Shown: positions 26,546 through 35,585, counted from the first letter of the stretch. The stretch is DNA of 64,000 nt from Desulfurella amilsii (GCF_002119425.1 NZ_MDSU01000001.1:62001-126000), one strand, 5' to 3'. Numbers and translations: made by a program. The notes: generated from the sequence alone by a model not told the origin.

Positions 26546-27093
26546 AAGTCCTCTATTATTTTGCAAATATTATGAATAATAAAAATATGCAATTCTTGTA
26601 TTGTAGGTGTATAATCGGAATCAACTATTAAACTAATTTCTGCAATATCTTTAATTTTTCCCCCGTTTTTGCCTAAAAGGCCTATTGTTGTTAATCCTAG
26701 TTGTCCAGCTTTTTTTAAACCCAGATACACATTTTCTGAGTTGCCGCTAGTTGATATACCAAAAACTACATCTTTGTTTTTACCAAGCGCTTCTATTTGG
26801 CGCTCAAATATCACATCAAAGCTGTAGTCGTTAGATATGCTTGTAAGTATAGAAGTATCTGTCGTTAGTGCAATTGCACTTAAAGCTTTTCTTTCTTTCA
26901 AAAAGCGCCCTACAAGCTCTGCTGCCATATGTTGAGCATCTGCAGCAGAACCACCGTTTCCCAAAATTAATAGCTTGTTGCCGTTTTTCAGTGTATTGAA
27001 TATTACTGTTGCAATTTTTCTAATTTCTTCTTCTTTGCTTTGTAAATCAAAAAATTTTTGTGCGGTTTGTTCGCAGAGCTCTTTAAAGTCCAT
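26533..27093 (-). CDS. gmhA: Phosphoheptose isomerase
   Basis: Converts sedoheptulose-7-phosphate to D-glycero-D-manno-heptose-7-phosphate, the first step of ADP-heptose synthesis. 186 aa. The SIS domain carries [16 protein letters not shown] near 45-60 with catalytic H55 and E59, and SGNSENV later. The active-site His/Glu near the C-terminus ([11 protein letters not shown]) are conserved. AAGGAG precedes the ATG. The end overlaps the adenylyltransferase start by 13 nt, so the two heptose enzymes are coupled. Confidence 0.94.
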   Translation of the reverse strand: MDFKELCEQTAQKFFDLQSKEEEIRKIATVIFNTLKNGNKLLILGNGGSAADAQHMAAELVGRFLKERKALSAIALTTDTSILTSISNDYSFDVIFERQIEALGKNKDVVFGISTSGNSENVYLGLKKAGQLGLTTIGLLGKNGGKIKDIAEISLIVDSDYTPTIQELHIFIIHNICKIIEDLWTK

Positions 27094-27232
27094 AGCTACT
27101 CCTTTTTTTTATATCATATCCAAAAGTATTAAAAGGTCAATAATTTTAAAAAAGTTACAAAAAATCTCCCTTTACTTGAAATTAATTAATATTGGGTTAT
27201 TTTTTAAACACAAAATCTTCTGGAGGTTTTTT

Positions 27233-27587
27233 ATGAGCACTAAGTTATACGTATTTAGCAGTGGCATTTTAAAATCTACTAAAGAAAAGTTTTTATTCAA
27301 CACAGGCGTTGGCGAACCATTTGATATTCCTGTGCCTTATTTTTTAGTTGATGTAGATGGAACCAAGATTCTCATTGACACAGGTATATCGCCAGGGTGT
27401 ATAAAAGACCCAAAAGGCACATGGTGTAATTAATTTATGGTTTTGCCCCCTTAACTTTGCAGATGCAGCCTACTTGTGTACAATCACTGGGTGAGTTATC
27501 AAAGGCGAAAAAAACGCCGAAATTTGGTTTGGAGATGATCCAGAATTTTTCAAGACTATAAAATTAGCTCCAGAGTACTATGAATAA
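27233..27587 (+). pseudogene. Remnant of a metallo-beta-lactamase-fold lactonase (AHL-lactonase-like)
   Basis: TGGAGG precedes ATG 27233 and the first 66 codons read like the N-terminus of AttM/AiiA-type lactonases (KLYVFSSGIL, PFDIPVPYFLVDVDGTKILIDTG). A TAA then breaks the frame. The piece with the HxHxDH metal site is deleted or scrambled. The true C-terminus reappears in another frame, IWFGDDPEFFKTIKLAPEYYE, ending at 27587. The whole is about 355 nt where 750 would be expected. It lies 11 nt before the amidase gene, so it may once have led that operon. Confidence 0.8.
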
Positions 27588-27598
27588 AAGGAGGCAAT

Positions 27599-28891
27599 AT
27601 GGCATCTAAAGTAGTTTATGTAAGTGAGCTCACAAATGGGATTTTAGACCCGGACAGCCAAATGCTTGGGCCTGTAGAAAATGGCGGATATATTATCGCA
27701 AATACGGCACCAGGGTGCTGGGGACCCATGATAACACCGGCAATTCGTGGAGGGCATGAGGTAACAAAGCCTGTTTACGTAGAAGGTGCAAAAGTAGGTG
27801 ATAGTGTAGTTATAAAAATTCATTCAATAAAAGTTACTTCAATTCTAACTTCTTCGGGCAATGAAAAAGTTATTGAAGGAAGGTTTCTGGGTGACCCTTT
27901 TGTTGCAGCCAAGTGCCCAAAATGTTCTACACTTTATCCAGAAACTATAATAGACGGTATAGGAAAAGATGCTATAAAGTGTAAAGTTTGCGGTGAAAGC
28001 ATTGTCCCTTTTGATTTCACAAATGGATACACAATAGCCTTTGATGAAAATTACACGGTAGGTGTTACGCTTAACAAGCAAGCTGCAGAAATTGCTGCAA
28101 AAGATGCAAAATACTACATGCAAACGCCGGATAGTTCAATACAAAACCCTATTGTTGTATTTGCCCAAGCAGACATTGTAGGCCTTAGTGCTCGCTTAAG
28201 ACCATTTCTAGGTCAGCTAGGCGCTACACCTTCTATTAAAATGCCAGATTCACATAATGCTGGTGATTTTGGACAATTTTTGATTGACGCACCTCATGAG
28301 TATGCAATCAAAAAAGACCAGCTTGCTATGCGCACAGATGGGCACATGGATATAAACAAGGTTAGAGAGCATGCAGTTGTTATTGCGCCGGTTAAAGTTG
28401 AAGGGGCTGGCATATATTTAGGCGATATGCATGCCATGCAAGGTGAAGGAGAAATAGCAGGGCATACGACAGATGTTTCTGGTATTACGGTTTTGCAAGT
28501 AGAGGTTTTGAAAAACGTATCAATTGAAGGTCCCATTATTTTACCAAACGTTGAAGATCTACCGTATCTGGCTAAGCCTTTCTCATGTGAAGAAAAGGAA
28601 TCGGTAAAAAATTTAGCTTCTGTTTGGGGGATTGGAGAGCTTGAAGAATCCCTACCGGTAGCATTTGTAGGCAGCGGTGCAAATATCAATGAAGCAGTTG
28701 ATAATGCTTTAGAGAGAGCTTCTAAAGTATTAAAGATATCCATACCAGAAGTTAAAAATAGAGCCACAATTACTGGAGCAATTGAAATAGGAAGGCTACC
28801 AGGTACAGTTACAGCCACCTTTTTGGTGCCCATTGATTTGTTAAAAAATGCAGGCTTATATAATATTGTTGCTAAAAAATACAAAAACTAG
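27599..28891 (+). CDS. fmdA: Acetamidase/formamidase family protein with zinc-ribbon insertion
   Basis: 430 aa member of the FmdA/AmdA family, which hydrolyses short amides such as formamide or acetamide to the acid and ammonia. Family features include GCWGP near the N-terminus, DSHNAGDFG and GDMHAMQGEGEIAGHTTDVS in the second half. An inserted segment has C106-x2-C109 and C128-x2-C131, suggesting a zinc ribbon. AAGGAGG lies right before the ATG. The HOT-like dehydrogenase gene follows after 9 nt with its own GGAGG, so they form an operon. The true substrate is not evident. Confidence 0.88.
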   Translation: MASKVVYVSELTNGILDPDSQMLGPVENGGYIIANTAPGCWGPMITPAIRGGHEVTKPVYVEGAKVGDSVVIKIHSIKVTSILTSSGNEKVIEGRFLGDPFVAAKCPKCSTLYPETIIDGIGKDAIKCKVCGESIVPFDFTNGYTIAFDENYTVGVTLNKQAAEIAAKDAKYYMQTPDSSIQNPIVVFAQADIVGLSARLRPFLGQLGATPSIKMPDSHNAGDFGQFLIDAPHEYAIKKDQLAMRTDGHMDINKVREHAVVIAPVKVEGAGIYLGDMHAMQGEGEIAGHTTDVSGITVLQVEVLKNVSIEGPIILPNVEDLPYLAKPFSCEEKESVKNLASVWGIGELEESLPVAFVGSGANINEAVDNALERASKVLKISIPEVKNRATITGAIEIGRLPGTVTATFLVPIDLLKNAGLYNIVAKKYKN

Positions 28892-28900
28892 GAGGCTAAT

Positions 28901-30163
28901 ATGTCGCTTAAGTATGTTTCTCCAAACGATACAGTCTTTACGGTTAGAAACGTTCAGGTAAAATTTGGTGAAGGCGTTGCAAGTGAAGTGGGCTATGAGA
29001 CAAAAAGGATGGGTGCAAAAAAAGTTCTTATCGTAACGGATAAAAATATAAGCAAAAACACAGATATACTGTCTACAATAAAAGACAGTCTGGAAAAATC
29101 GGGCGTAGGCTTTGATGTGTTTGACTCCTCGCCTGTTGAGCCTATAGATACTGCTTTTATGAAAGGCTTAGAATCAATTAAAGGCAGTACTTACGATGGT
29201 TTTATTGGTGTAGGCGGTGGCTCATCTATAGATACAGCCAAAATGCTTAATCTATACACTACCTACCCAACGCAAGACTTTAAAGACTATGTGGCGCCAC
29301 CAACAGGACTTGGAAAAACCATACCAGGACCACTAAAACCTCTTATTGCTATCCCTACGACAGCAGGCACAGGCAGTGAAAATACGCCTGTTGCTATAGT
29401 GGATCTAGAAAAAGAAAAGTTAAAGGTAGGTATATCCCATCAATACTTGCTGCCAAGCCTTGCTTTACTTGACCCTGTTTTAACTGTAACACTATCTAGT
29501 TATTACACTGCTTCTACCGGCATGGATGCACTGCTGCACTCTATAGAAGCCTATACAAGTCTGCCGTTTTATGCAAGAAAAAGACCAGACTCGCCCGATA
29601 AAAGGCCAGTCTATATTGGTGCAAACCCAGTATCGGATTTGTTTGTAGAAAAAAGCATTGAGCTTGTTGGAAAGTACCTAAGGAGAGCTTGCCATAACCC
29701 CTATGATCTAGAAGCAAGGACCAATATGCTCTTGGCTGCTCATTTGGGTGGTGCATTTGGTAATGCAGGTGTGCATATACCGCACTCTTTGGCTTATCCT
29801 CTAGCTGGCAGAAATCATGAGTTGCCCCACGGCATATCCGTGTGTGTTACGGCCCCTGCAGCGCTAGAGTTTATCATACCAACAAGTGCTGCCAAGCTAA
29901 AAAAAATTGCAAAGCTAATGGGCAAAAACACAGATGGTTTGTCTGATATAGAAGGTGCTTATTTGGCAAAACAAGCCGTTGTGGAGCTAATGAAAGATAT
30001 AGATTTCCCCTCTGGCATAGAAGCTGTGGGCTTTAGCGAAAAAGGTATAGAAGAATTATCCCAAGCAGCCATGGAAGTGCAAAGACTGCTTGTGTGCAGT
30101 CCAAGACCTGTAAAGATCGAAAACATAAGGGAAATTTACAGAAAAAGCTTAAAGAATTGGTAA
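28901..30163 (+). CDS. Iron-containing alcohol dehydrogenase, hydroxyacid-oxoacid transhydrogenase-like
   Basis: 420 aa group III (Fe-dependent) alcohol dehydrogenase. The nucleotide-binding GVGGGSSIDTAK is at about 103-114. The iron ligands are D209 and H213 (GMDALLHSIEAY), H295 and H310 (ELPHG). The segments VEPIDTAFM, PLKPLIAIPTTAGTGSE and the PDSPDKRP..GANPVSD stretch match hydroxyacid-oxoacid transhydrogenase (ADHFE1/HOT), which couples 4-hydroxybutyrate oxidation to 2-oxoglutarate reduction. Using a 4-hydroxybutyrate-type substrate is inferred from this similarity. It follows the amidase gene by 9 nt. Confidence 0.88.
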   Translation: MSLKYVSPNDTVFTVRNVQVKFGEGVASEVGYETKRMGAKKVLIVTDKNISKNTDILSTIKDSLEKSGVGFDVFDSSPVEPIDTAFMKGLESIKGSTYDGFIGVGGGSSIDTAKMLNLYTTYPTQDFKDYVAPPTGLGKTIPGPLKPLIAIPTTAGTGSENTPVAIVDLEKEKLKVGISHQYLLPSLALLDPVLTVTLSSYYTASTGMDALLHSIEAYTSLPFYARKRPDSPDKRPVYIGANPVSDLFVEKSIELVGKYLRRACHNPYDLEARTNMLLAAHLGGAFGNAGVHIPHSLAYPLAGRNHELPHGISVCVTAPAALEFIIPTSAAKLKKIAKLMGKNTDGLSDIEGAYLAKQAVVELMKDIDFPSGIEAVGFSEKGIEELSQAAMEVQRLLVCSPRPVKIENIREIYRKSLKNW

Positions 30164-30190
30164 ATAGAGATTTAACAAAAAGAGAGGTAG

Positions 30191-31215
30191 TTAGCTTTTT
30201 ATTACCAGCAAAGGTTTTGAGTTTTGCTACTTTTTTAGCAAGGTTTGCTTTTTAACAATATCTATAGCTATATCAATATCTTTGTAAGCAAATGGTGTTG
30301 CTTCAATATATCTTTTTGTTTTAATTGGGCAATTAAGTCTTGGTTTTTTAAAGTTTTTATAGCTTGCCTTCTTCCTAGTACTCTACCTACACCGTGACAA
30401 ATGCTGTTTAGTGTTTGATCTGAGTTTTTAGCAACCAGAATGTGCAATTTATAGGTTTTGTGCTGTAGTCAAATATTATTTCCAATGCCCTAAAACCCAA
30501 AATTTGTCTGTTTGTAAGCGCGTAATTTGCCGCTTGATAGTAGTTTAGGGCTGGTTAGTCCAAAAAGAATAGACTAACAAGTTCTTTGTTTGAGAATGAT
30601 AATTTTTTGTGCGCAGCGCTTGTCTTTAAATAACTTAAGATAATCAATAGCAATAGCCCTATTGAGCCTGCATGAAGAAATAATACAGGATGATTATGTA
30701 AGGTACCAAAAGTGGCGGCAGTTTGCTCATCAAAAATTTTTTAAACTTTATCAATTTCAAAAAAATGATTTCCACTGTCAAAAGATCCTGGTTCTGTTTT
30801 ACCACACTCTACTACATCGCTTATTAGGCAATTCCTAGCAATTTCAATACAGCCGTTGTCTTCTATTGCCTGAAGGTTACTTTTTTCTACAAAGTCGTTT
30901 TTTATTGCAAATTGTGCGCCCTCAAACGTTACTTGCCTGGGTTTCTTCTCATTTAAATAGTAAACTGCTTTATCACTAACCGCACTTTTTGGTATTTGCG
31001 AGTAAAGCGCATAAAGAATTGTTTCGGCATGCCTTTGAATTTCATCTACATCTGCATTTATGCTAATTGCCCCACCACACCCCGCAGTTCATATTGTACC
31101 TCACGCCGACTGGCTAAATTACGCCTTCTTAGCAATCAAAAGCAGTAACACTTCCAATTGGAAAACCATTTAGTATTACTTTTTTTATGCCTAGCATTTG
31201 AGCAATTGAAAAATG
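30191..31215 (-). pseudogene. rtcB: Eroded RNA ligase RtcB
   Basis: No long frame survives, but RtcB segments follow in order on the minus strand in changing frames: SIAQMLGIKK, GFPIGSVTAFD, GVI.PVGV, NMNCGV, then NADVDEIQRHAETIL, KSAVSDKAVYYLNEK, EGAQFAIKNDFVEK, DNGCIEIARNCLISDV, GSFDSGNHFFEI, later NSICHGVGRVLGRR with the catalytic His region, and the tail KANLAKKVAKLK, PLLVIK. Many frameshifts, stops and at least one deletion are present. RtcB joins RNA 2',3'-cyclic phosphate to 5'-OH ends with GTP. The archease relic directly upstream supports the identification. Confidence 0.85.
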
Positions 31216-31264
31216 CTTGTTTTCAGCTCATTGTCATCTTGTAATTTTTTAGATTGTAACTAAA

Positions 31265-31554
31265 CGTACTCATGAAAGCTTTGACATTAAGAACACCACC
31301 GTTTATTTTTCTACATAAATTCTATGAGGTATGAGTTTTTCAATGTAGAATGTTTTTAAAAAAAAATTTAAAGCATCCACAATACCGTTTTTGATATTGC
31401 TATCTATACGGTAGCTTAATGTTTTTTATGGTTTTTGTTTTTATCAACAAGATAAATCAAACATACCATAAACTGCTTTCTTTCTTAGTGACTCAGTACT
31501 TTTTGATTTAATATACAAAGCTACATCGCTTGAACAGTCAATTATTTTACGCAT
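31265..31554 (-). pseudogene. Eroded archease (RtcB activator)
   Basis: The minus-strand ATG at 31554 overlaps the end of the LUD-protein gene by 13 nt. It opens MRKIIDCSSDVALYIKSKS and AVYGMFDL, the pattern of archease (D-x-x-S/T-D-V/I-x-x, then M-F-D-L). A stop follows at once. Further pieces RIDSNIKNGIVDALNFF, KLIPHRIYVEK and INGGVLNVKA fit the rest of the about 140-aa protein in other frames. Archease promotes guanylylation of RtcB, so loss of both genes is consistent. Confidence 0.72.
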
Positions 31555-31955
31555 ACAAAAACTACTCTTTTTGGTCCTTGCACACCGCTTACAAGAGTTT
31601 TTTCAATATCTGCGGTTTTGCTTTCTTGAGAAACAAAGATATAATAAGCGCTTTCTTTTTTTTGTTTTGCAAACTTGTAGGCGTCTATTAGATTCTCTTT
31701 TATGTCTGATGCGTGAAAAACTATATAAAGATCTTGCGTCTTCATAATTTTGTCTAATTTTTCTTTTTTGTCAATATCGATTATTGTTTGGGCACTGTTG
31801 GCACTAACGCATAAAGCTTTAACAAAACCAACATCATTTTTACAGTCGTATTCTTTGGTTACATCAAGGTTGTGTTTTTCAAGAAAATCAATACTTTCGG
31901 TTTCTACTATATCAATTTTGTTGATTTTAGCTGATTCCTTTAATTTTTCAATCAT
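31542..31955 (-). CDS. Short LUD-domain protein (LutC/YkgG-like)
   Basis: 137 aa. The C-terminal half matches LutC-type LUD domains: LYIVFHASDI, AYYIFVSQESKTADIEK and LVSGVQGPKRVVFV. LutC is part of the L-lactate-oxidising LutABC complex, but this protein is about 60-80 residues shorter at the N-terminus and no lutA or lutB is adjacent. The ATG overlaps the gpm stop (ATGA), so the frame is intended and the gene is probably intact rather than cut. Function is open. Confidence 0.75.
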   Translation of the reverse strand: MIEKLKESAKINKIDIVETESIDFLEKHNLDVTKEYDCKNDVGFVKALCVSANSAQTIIDIDKKEKLDKIMKTQDLYIVFHASDIKENLIDAYKFAKQKKESAYYIFVSQESKTADIEKTLVSGVQGPKRVVFVCVK

Positions 31956-32623
31956 AATATAACCTTATCCTTAAAAATTTTATTTTCATAATTATACACA
32001 ATAGGTGTTCCTGTAGGGATTTCAACTTTTATTATTTGTTGTTCGTCTAAGTTTTCTATGTATTTTGTTATAGCCCTTAAACTATTGCCATGTGCTACGA
32101 TAAGGACATTTTTATTATCATCCAAATCTGGAATAATCTTTTTTTTAAAAAAAGGCAAAGTGCGCTCTAAATTATCTTTTAGCGATTCGCCGCCAGGAGG
32201 TTCCACATCAAAGCTCCTGCGCCAAAGTTTGAGTTGTTGTTCACCATATTTTAACCCCACTTCTTTTTTATTTAAACCCTGGAGCGTGCCATAGTAGCGC
32301 TCATTCAACGCTTTTTTTCGGATTATTGGTATGGGCTCTATATTGCTTGCATAATTTGACCATTTTTTCATTTTTCCATTGAAGTGGATAATAAGCGGTG
32401 TTTTTTGTGTCTCAACTTTAGATAAAATTATAAGAGCTGTTTGGATAGCTCTTGCCAATTTTGAAGTATAAACTATATCAATATTAAATTTTGAAAGTTT
32501 TTCTCCAGCATTTAGTGCTTCAAAAATTCCTTTTTGACTAAGTGGTATGTCAACCCACCCTGTGAATAAATTTCTATCATTCCAGATTGATTGGCCATGT
32601 CTTACTAAAATCAACTTTGACAT
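31952..32623 (-). CDS. gpmA: 2,3-bisphosphoglycerate-dependent phosphoglycerate mutase
   Basis: Interconverts 3- and 2-phosphoglycerate in glycolysis and gluconeogenesis. 223 aa. The phospho-histidine is H9 in LVRHGQS. Other conserved parts are FTGWVDIPLS, LNERYYG and LIVAHGNSLRA, with PPGGESL. Cofactor-dependent type is clear from ERYYG. AAGGAGG precedes the ATG. It is divergent from dinG and coupled by ATGA to the LUD gene. The segment around residues 78-95 is less conserved than expected, but no active-site residue is lost. Confidence 0.93.
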   Translation of the reverse strand: MSKLILVRHGQSIWNDRNLFTGWVDIPLSQKGIFEALNAGEKLSKFNIDIVYTSKLARAIQTALIILSKVETQKTPLIIHFNGKMKKWSNYASNIEPIPIIRKKALNERYYGTLQGLNKKEVGLKYGEQQLKLWRRSFDVEPPGGESLKDNLERTLPFFKKKIIPDLDDNKNVLIVAHGNSLRAITKYIENLDEQQIIKVEIPTGTPIVYNYENKIFKDKVIL

Positions 32624-32681
32624 AATAGTCCTCCTTTTTTTACAATATTACTACTTTTTTGTTTACTTTCAAGCACCGCTA

Positions 32682-32710
32682 TTGACATAAAAATTATTTT
32701 AATCTAGATT
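32682..32710 (+). promoter_or_regulatory. dinG promoter (leaderless type)
   Basis: TTGACA (32682-32687), 17-nt spacer, TAGATT (32705-32710), then 6 nt to ATG 32717. Normal start-site distance puts +1 on or beside the A of the ATG. There is no Shine-Dalgarno. Confidence 0.6.
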
Positions 32711-32716
32711 AACTTT

Positions 32717-34591
32717 ATGGGCATAGATGAGATTTTTGAAGGTTTAAGTTTAAAAGTAGAAAACTATGAAAAAAGACAATCACAGATTGAAATGTCAAAA
32801 GACATATATAATTTGATGATAAATGGCCAAATAGGCTTAATTGAAGCGCCAACAGGCATTGGAAAAAGCTTTTCTTATCTTATTGCTTCTAGTTTGTTTG
32901 TAAAGAATTTTAAGAAAAAAATAGTAATAGCAACTAGCACGATTAATCTTCAAAAGCAGCTCATCTTAAAGGATATACCTGTAATTAAAGAGATTTTTAA
33001 GGATGTAGCTTTTGATATTGCACTTGGAAGGCAAAACTACGCTTGCAAAAGGAAATTTTATGCATACGCATCAAGTATTTTTAGCAATATAGAAGATCCA
33101 AAAGCCTTTTTGGCAAACTTAAAACATGGCACGAAAGACGAGTTTGATTTCTGGCAAGAAGGTATATTTGAGCAAATTAAATCCGAGAAAGATTCTTGCA
33201 TGGGGCGTTTTTGCCCGCAGTATAGAAATTGTTTTTTCTTTAATGCAAGGTCAAGGCTAAAAGACGCAGATATTATTGTTACAAATCACCATCTTGTTTT
33301 TAGCGATTTATTCGAAATTGGGGAGGTATTTGATGCGATTGATGCGTTGATTTTTGATGAGGCACATAATATTGAAAAAAATCTAACGAGTTTTGCAACT
33401 TTATCATTTAATTTTTATGATCAACTCAATTTGATTAGAAATTTTTCCAGCATTATTGGCAAGTTAAGATTGTTTGAGTTAATAAACAAAGCTATGCAGA
33501 CGATGGATAAACTAAAAGAGGAATTGATTAAGCTAGCAAATATTGTTGATTACAGTACTACATATGATGAAAGATATGCAAAAGATTTTTTGTTTAGGAT
33601 TTCAGATTTGCAAAAACAGCTTGTTTTTGATCTTGTCAATTACAAAGACAAAATAGATGTAGAGCTAGGCATTGATTTTAAAGCTCTTGTTGACAAACTT
33701 AGTATAAATTTAAAAATAATGGAGTCGTTTTTAAGCCAAAACTACAATGAAGCTGTTTATTGGCTGGATAAATTTAAGGATATTGTTTTGTTTAATATTA
33801 CAAATCTAAATTTTGCAGATTTATTGAAGAAAAATCTTTATCCAAAAGTGGATAGTGTTATTTTTACGTCAGCAACGCTATCAATTAATAGCGATTTTAG
33901 TTTTATAAAAGGCATTTTAGGAATAGAAAAAGCATTTGAAAAAACATTTAAAACAGAGTTTGACTACAAATCTCAAGCAAAACTAATTATCGTAAACAAT
34001 ATCTGCAATCCTCAAAATGATGGCTATATAGATGATATATCTACATTGATTTTAACAGTGGCTTCGCAAATTAACAAAGGTACTTTGGTGCTTTTTACAT
34101 CCTATAAAACTCTAAATAAAGCTTATAGTAAAACAAATGATGCTTTGAAAAAACTAGGATACACCGTGTTAAAGCAAGGGCTCATCGATAACTACAATAT
34201 GCAAAAAGTTTTTTTTAAGAGCAAAACGATTCTTTTTGGTGTAAATAGTTTTTGGGAAGGCATTGATATTAAAGGTGACAATCTTTCATGTGTAATAATG
34301 ACAAAATTACCTTTTGAAGTGCCAACTCATCCCATAGAAAAAGCAAAATATACAAATTTAGAAAAAAAAGGCCAAAATGCCTTTATAAATTATTCTTTGC
34401 AAAAAGCAATATTAAAATTTAAACAAGGTTTTGGCAGGCTTATTAGAACAAAAAACGATACAGGTTTTATTGTTATTGCAGACAACAGGGTATTAACAAA
34501 ACCCTATGGTAAGATTTTTTTAAACTCATTACCAGAAGTGATTATAGAAACTAAAAGCGTTGAGGATTTATCTTTAAACCAAGATCATTGA
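32717..34591 (+). CDS. dinG: DinG/XPD-family ATP-dependent DNA helicase
   Basis: 624 aa superfamily 2 helicase. Walker A is at 43-51 (EAPTGIGKS) and the DEAH box at 214-217. Four Cys (C110, C161, C166, C172) in the XPD-type arrangement should hold a 4Fe-4S cluster. C-terminal motifs are SFWEGIDIKG and QGFGRLIR. DinG-type helicases unwind 5'-3' and resolve R-loops and forks. There is no ribosome-binding site and the -10 box is 6 nt upstream, so translation is probably leaderless. The end overlaps the convergent bioB by 41 bp. Confidence 0.92.
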   Translation: MGIDEIFEGLSLKVENYEKRQSQIEMSKDIYNLMINGQIGLIEAPTGIGKSFSYLIASSLFVKNFKKKIVIATSTINLQKQLILKDIPVIKEIFKDVAFDIALGRQNYACKRKFYAYASSIFSNIEDPKAFLANLKHGTKDEFDFWQEGIFEQIKSEKDSCMGRFCPQYRNCFFFNARSRLKDADIIVTNHHLVFSDLFEIGEVFDAIDALIFDEAHNIEKNLTSFATLSFNFYDQLNLIRNFSSIIGKLRLFELINKAMQTMDKLKEELIKLANIVDYSTTYDERYAKDFLFRISDLQKQLVFDLVNYKDKIDVELGIDFKALVDKLSINLKIMESFLSQNYNEAVYWLDKFKDIVLFNITNLNFADLLKKNLYPKVDSVIFTSATLSINSDFSFIKGILGIEKAFEKTFKTEFDYKSQAKLIIVNNICNPQNDGYIDDISTLILTVASQINKGTLVLFTSYKTLNKAYSKTNDALKKLGYTVLKQGLIDNYNMQKVFFKSKTILFGVNSFWEGIDIKGDNLSCVIMTKLPFEVPTHPIEKAKYTNLEKKGQNAFINYSLQKAILKFKQGFGRLIRTKNDTGFIVIADNRVLTKPYGKIFLNSLPEVIIETKSVEDLSLNQDH

Positions 34592-35528
34592 TTATCTCTA
34601 CATCATCTTCAATTTTTCTTCCCTTTTGAGTCAAATAATCACTAACCATAATACCGTTTGCACCAGCAAAAAATACAAGCGGATGAAGTTGTTTTAAGAC
34701 AACCTCTCTGCCACCGCATATTCTTATATCTTTTTCGGGCATTGCAAACCTAAACATAGCAATGATTTTTAATGCCTCCATTGGTTTTAATGCCTCTTTG
34801 TTTTCAAGCGGTGTGCCTTTGATTGGTATTAAGAAATTAAGTGGTATGGAATCGACATTCAAGCTTTTTAGTTCAAATGCAAGGCTAACCCTATCTTCAA
34901 TAGATTCTCCTATACCAAATATACCCCCTGAGCATACATAAAAACCTAATTCTTTAGCAAGCCTGATTGTTTCTATATCTTCCTCGTACTTGTGTGTGGT
35001 GCAGATTTTTGTAAAAAATTCCCTTGAGGTTTCAAGATTGTGGTGAAACTCTTTTAAACCAGCTTCTTTTAATTCTAACAATTGCTTTTTTGTTTGCAAA
35101 CCAATTGATACACCGGGTATTAGTGGAAGTTTAGAGATTTTGTTAATTGATTCTTTTAAGTTTTCAAAGTCGTTTTGGTTGTTTAGACTAAGCCCACTTG
35201 TTACAATACTGAAGCGCTCTATTGGGTAGTTAGTCATTTTTTTAGCTTTTTGCTCGATTACACGTGGTGGCAAAAAATCATACATACCCACATTAGCGTC
35301 AAAGTGAGCCGATTGGGCGCAAAATGCACAGTTTTCACTGCATCGGCCACTTTTTGCGTTTATGATAGAGCATAGGCTAATATTGTTATCTTTGAAGTGT
35401 ATTCTTAATTTATTTGAAAAGTACAGTAATTCTAAAAACTCATCATCTGCTAACTTTAAGATTTCTATTGCATCGCTTTGATCAATTCTTTTTTCAATAG
35501 CTTTGTTAAAAAGCTCGTTTAATTTCAT
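34551..35528 (-). CDS. bioB: Biotin synthase
   Basis: Radical SAM enzyme that inserts sulfur into dethiobiotin. 325 aa. The SAM-cluster Cys are C63, C67 and C70 in GRCSENCAFCAQS. Further family signatures are GLKEFHHNLETS, VCSGGIFGIGES, PLNFLIPIKGTPLE and RICGGREV; the last holds the Arg ligand of the 2Fe-2S cluster. GGAGG precedes the ATG and the promoter lies at 35557-35585. No other biotin genes are adjacent. The biotin product is needed by the acetyl-CoA carboxylase whose AccA is at 6261-7211. Confidence 0.96.
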   Translation of the reverse strand: MKLNELFNKAIEKRIDQSDAIEILKLADDEFLELLYFSNKLRIHFKDNNISLCSIINAKSGRCSENCAFCAQSAHFDANVGMYDFLPPRVIEQKAKKMTNYPIERFSIVTSGLSLNNQNDFENLKESINKISKLPLIPGVSIGLQTKKQLLELKEAGLKEFHHNLETSREFFTKICTTHKYEEDIETIRLAKELGFYVCSGGIFGIGESIEDRVSLAFELKSLNVDSIPLNFLIPIKGTPLENKEALKPMEALKIIAMFRFAMPEKDIRICGGREVVLKQLHPLVFFAGANGIMVSDYLTQKGRKIEDDVEIINDLGLKINPQRF

Positions 35529-35556
35529 TTATCCCTCCACCTTGTTAAGTTAATAA

Positions 35557-35585
35557 AGTATACAAAATTAACATTTCAATTTCAA
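35557..35585 (-). promoter_or_regulatory. bioB promoter
   Basis: Minus strand TTGAAA (35585-35580), 17-nt spacer, TATACT (35562-35557), followed by a leader with GGAGG. It lies back to back with the promoter of the gloB-like gene. No clear BirA operator dyad was seen. Confidence 0.65.

Noticed and set aside
28294-28884. 196-aa minus-strand ORF inside the amidase gene
   Set aside because: Antisense shadow of conserved FmdA sequence.
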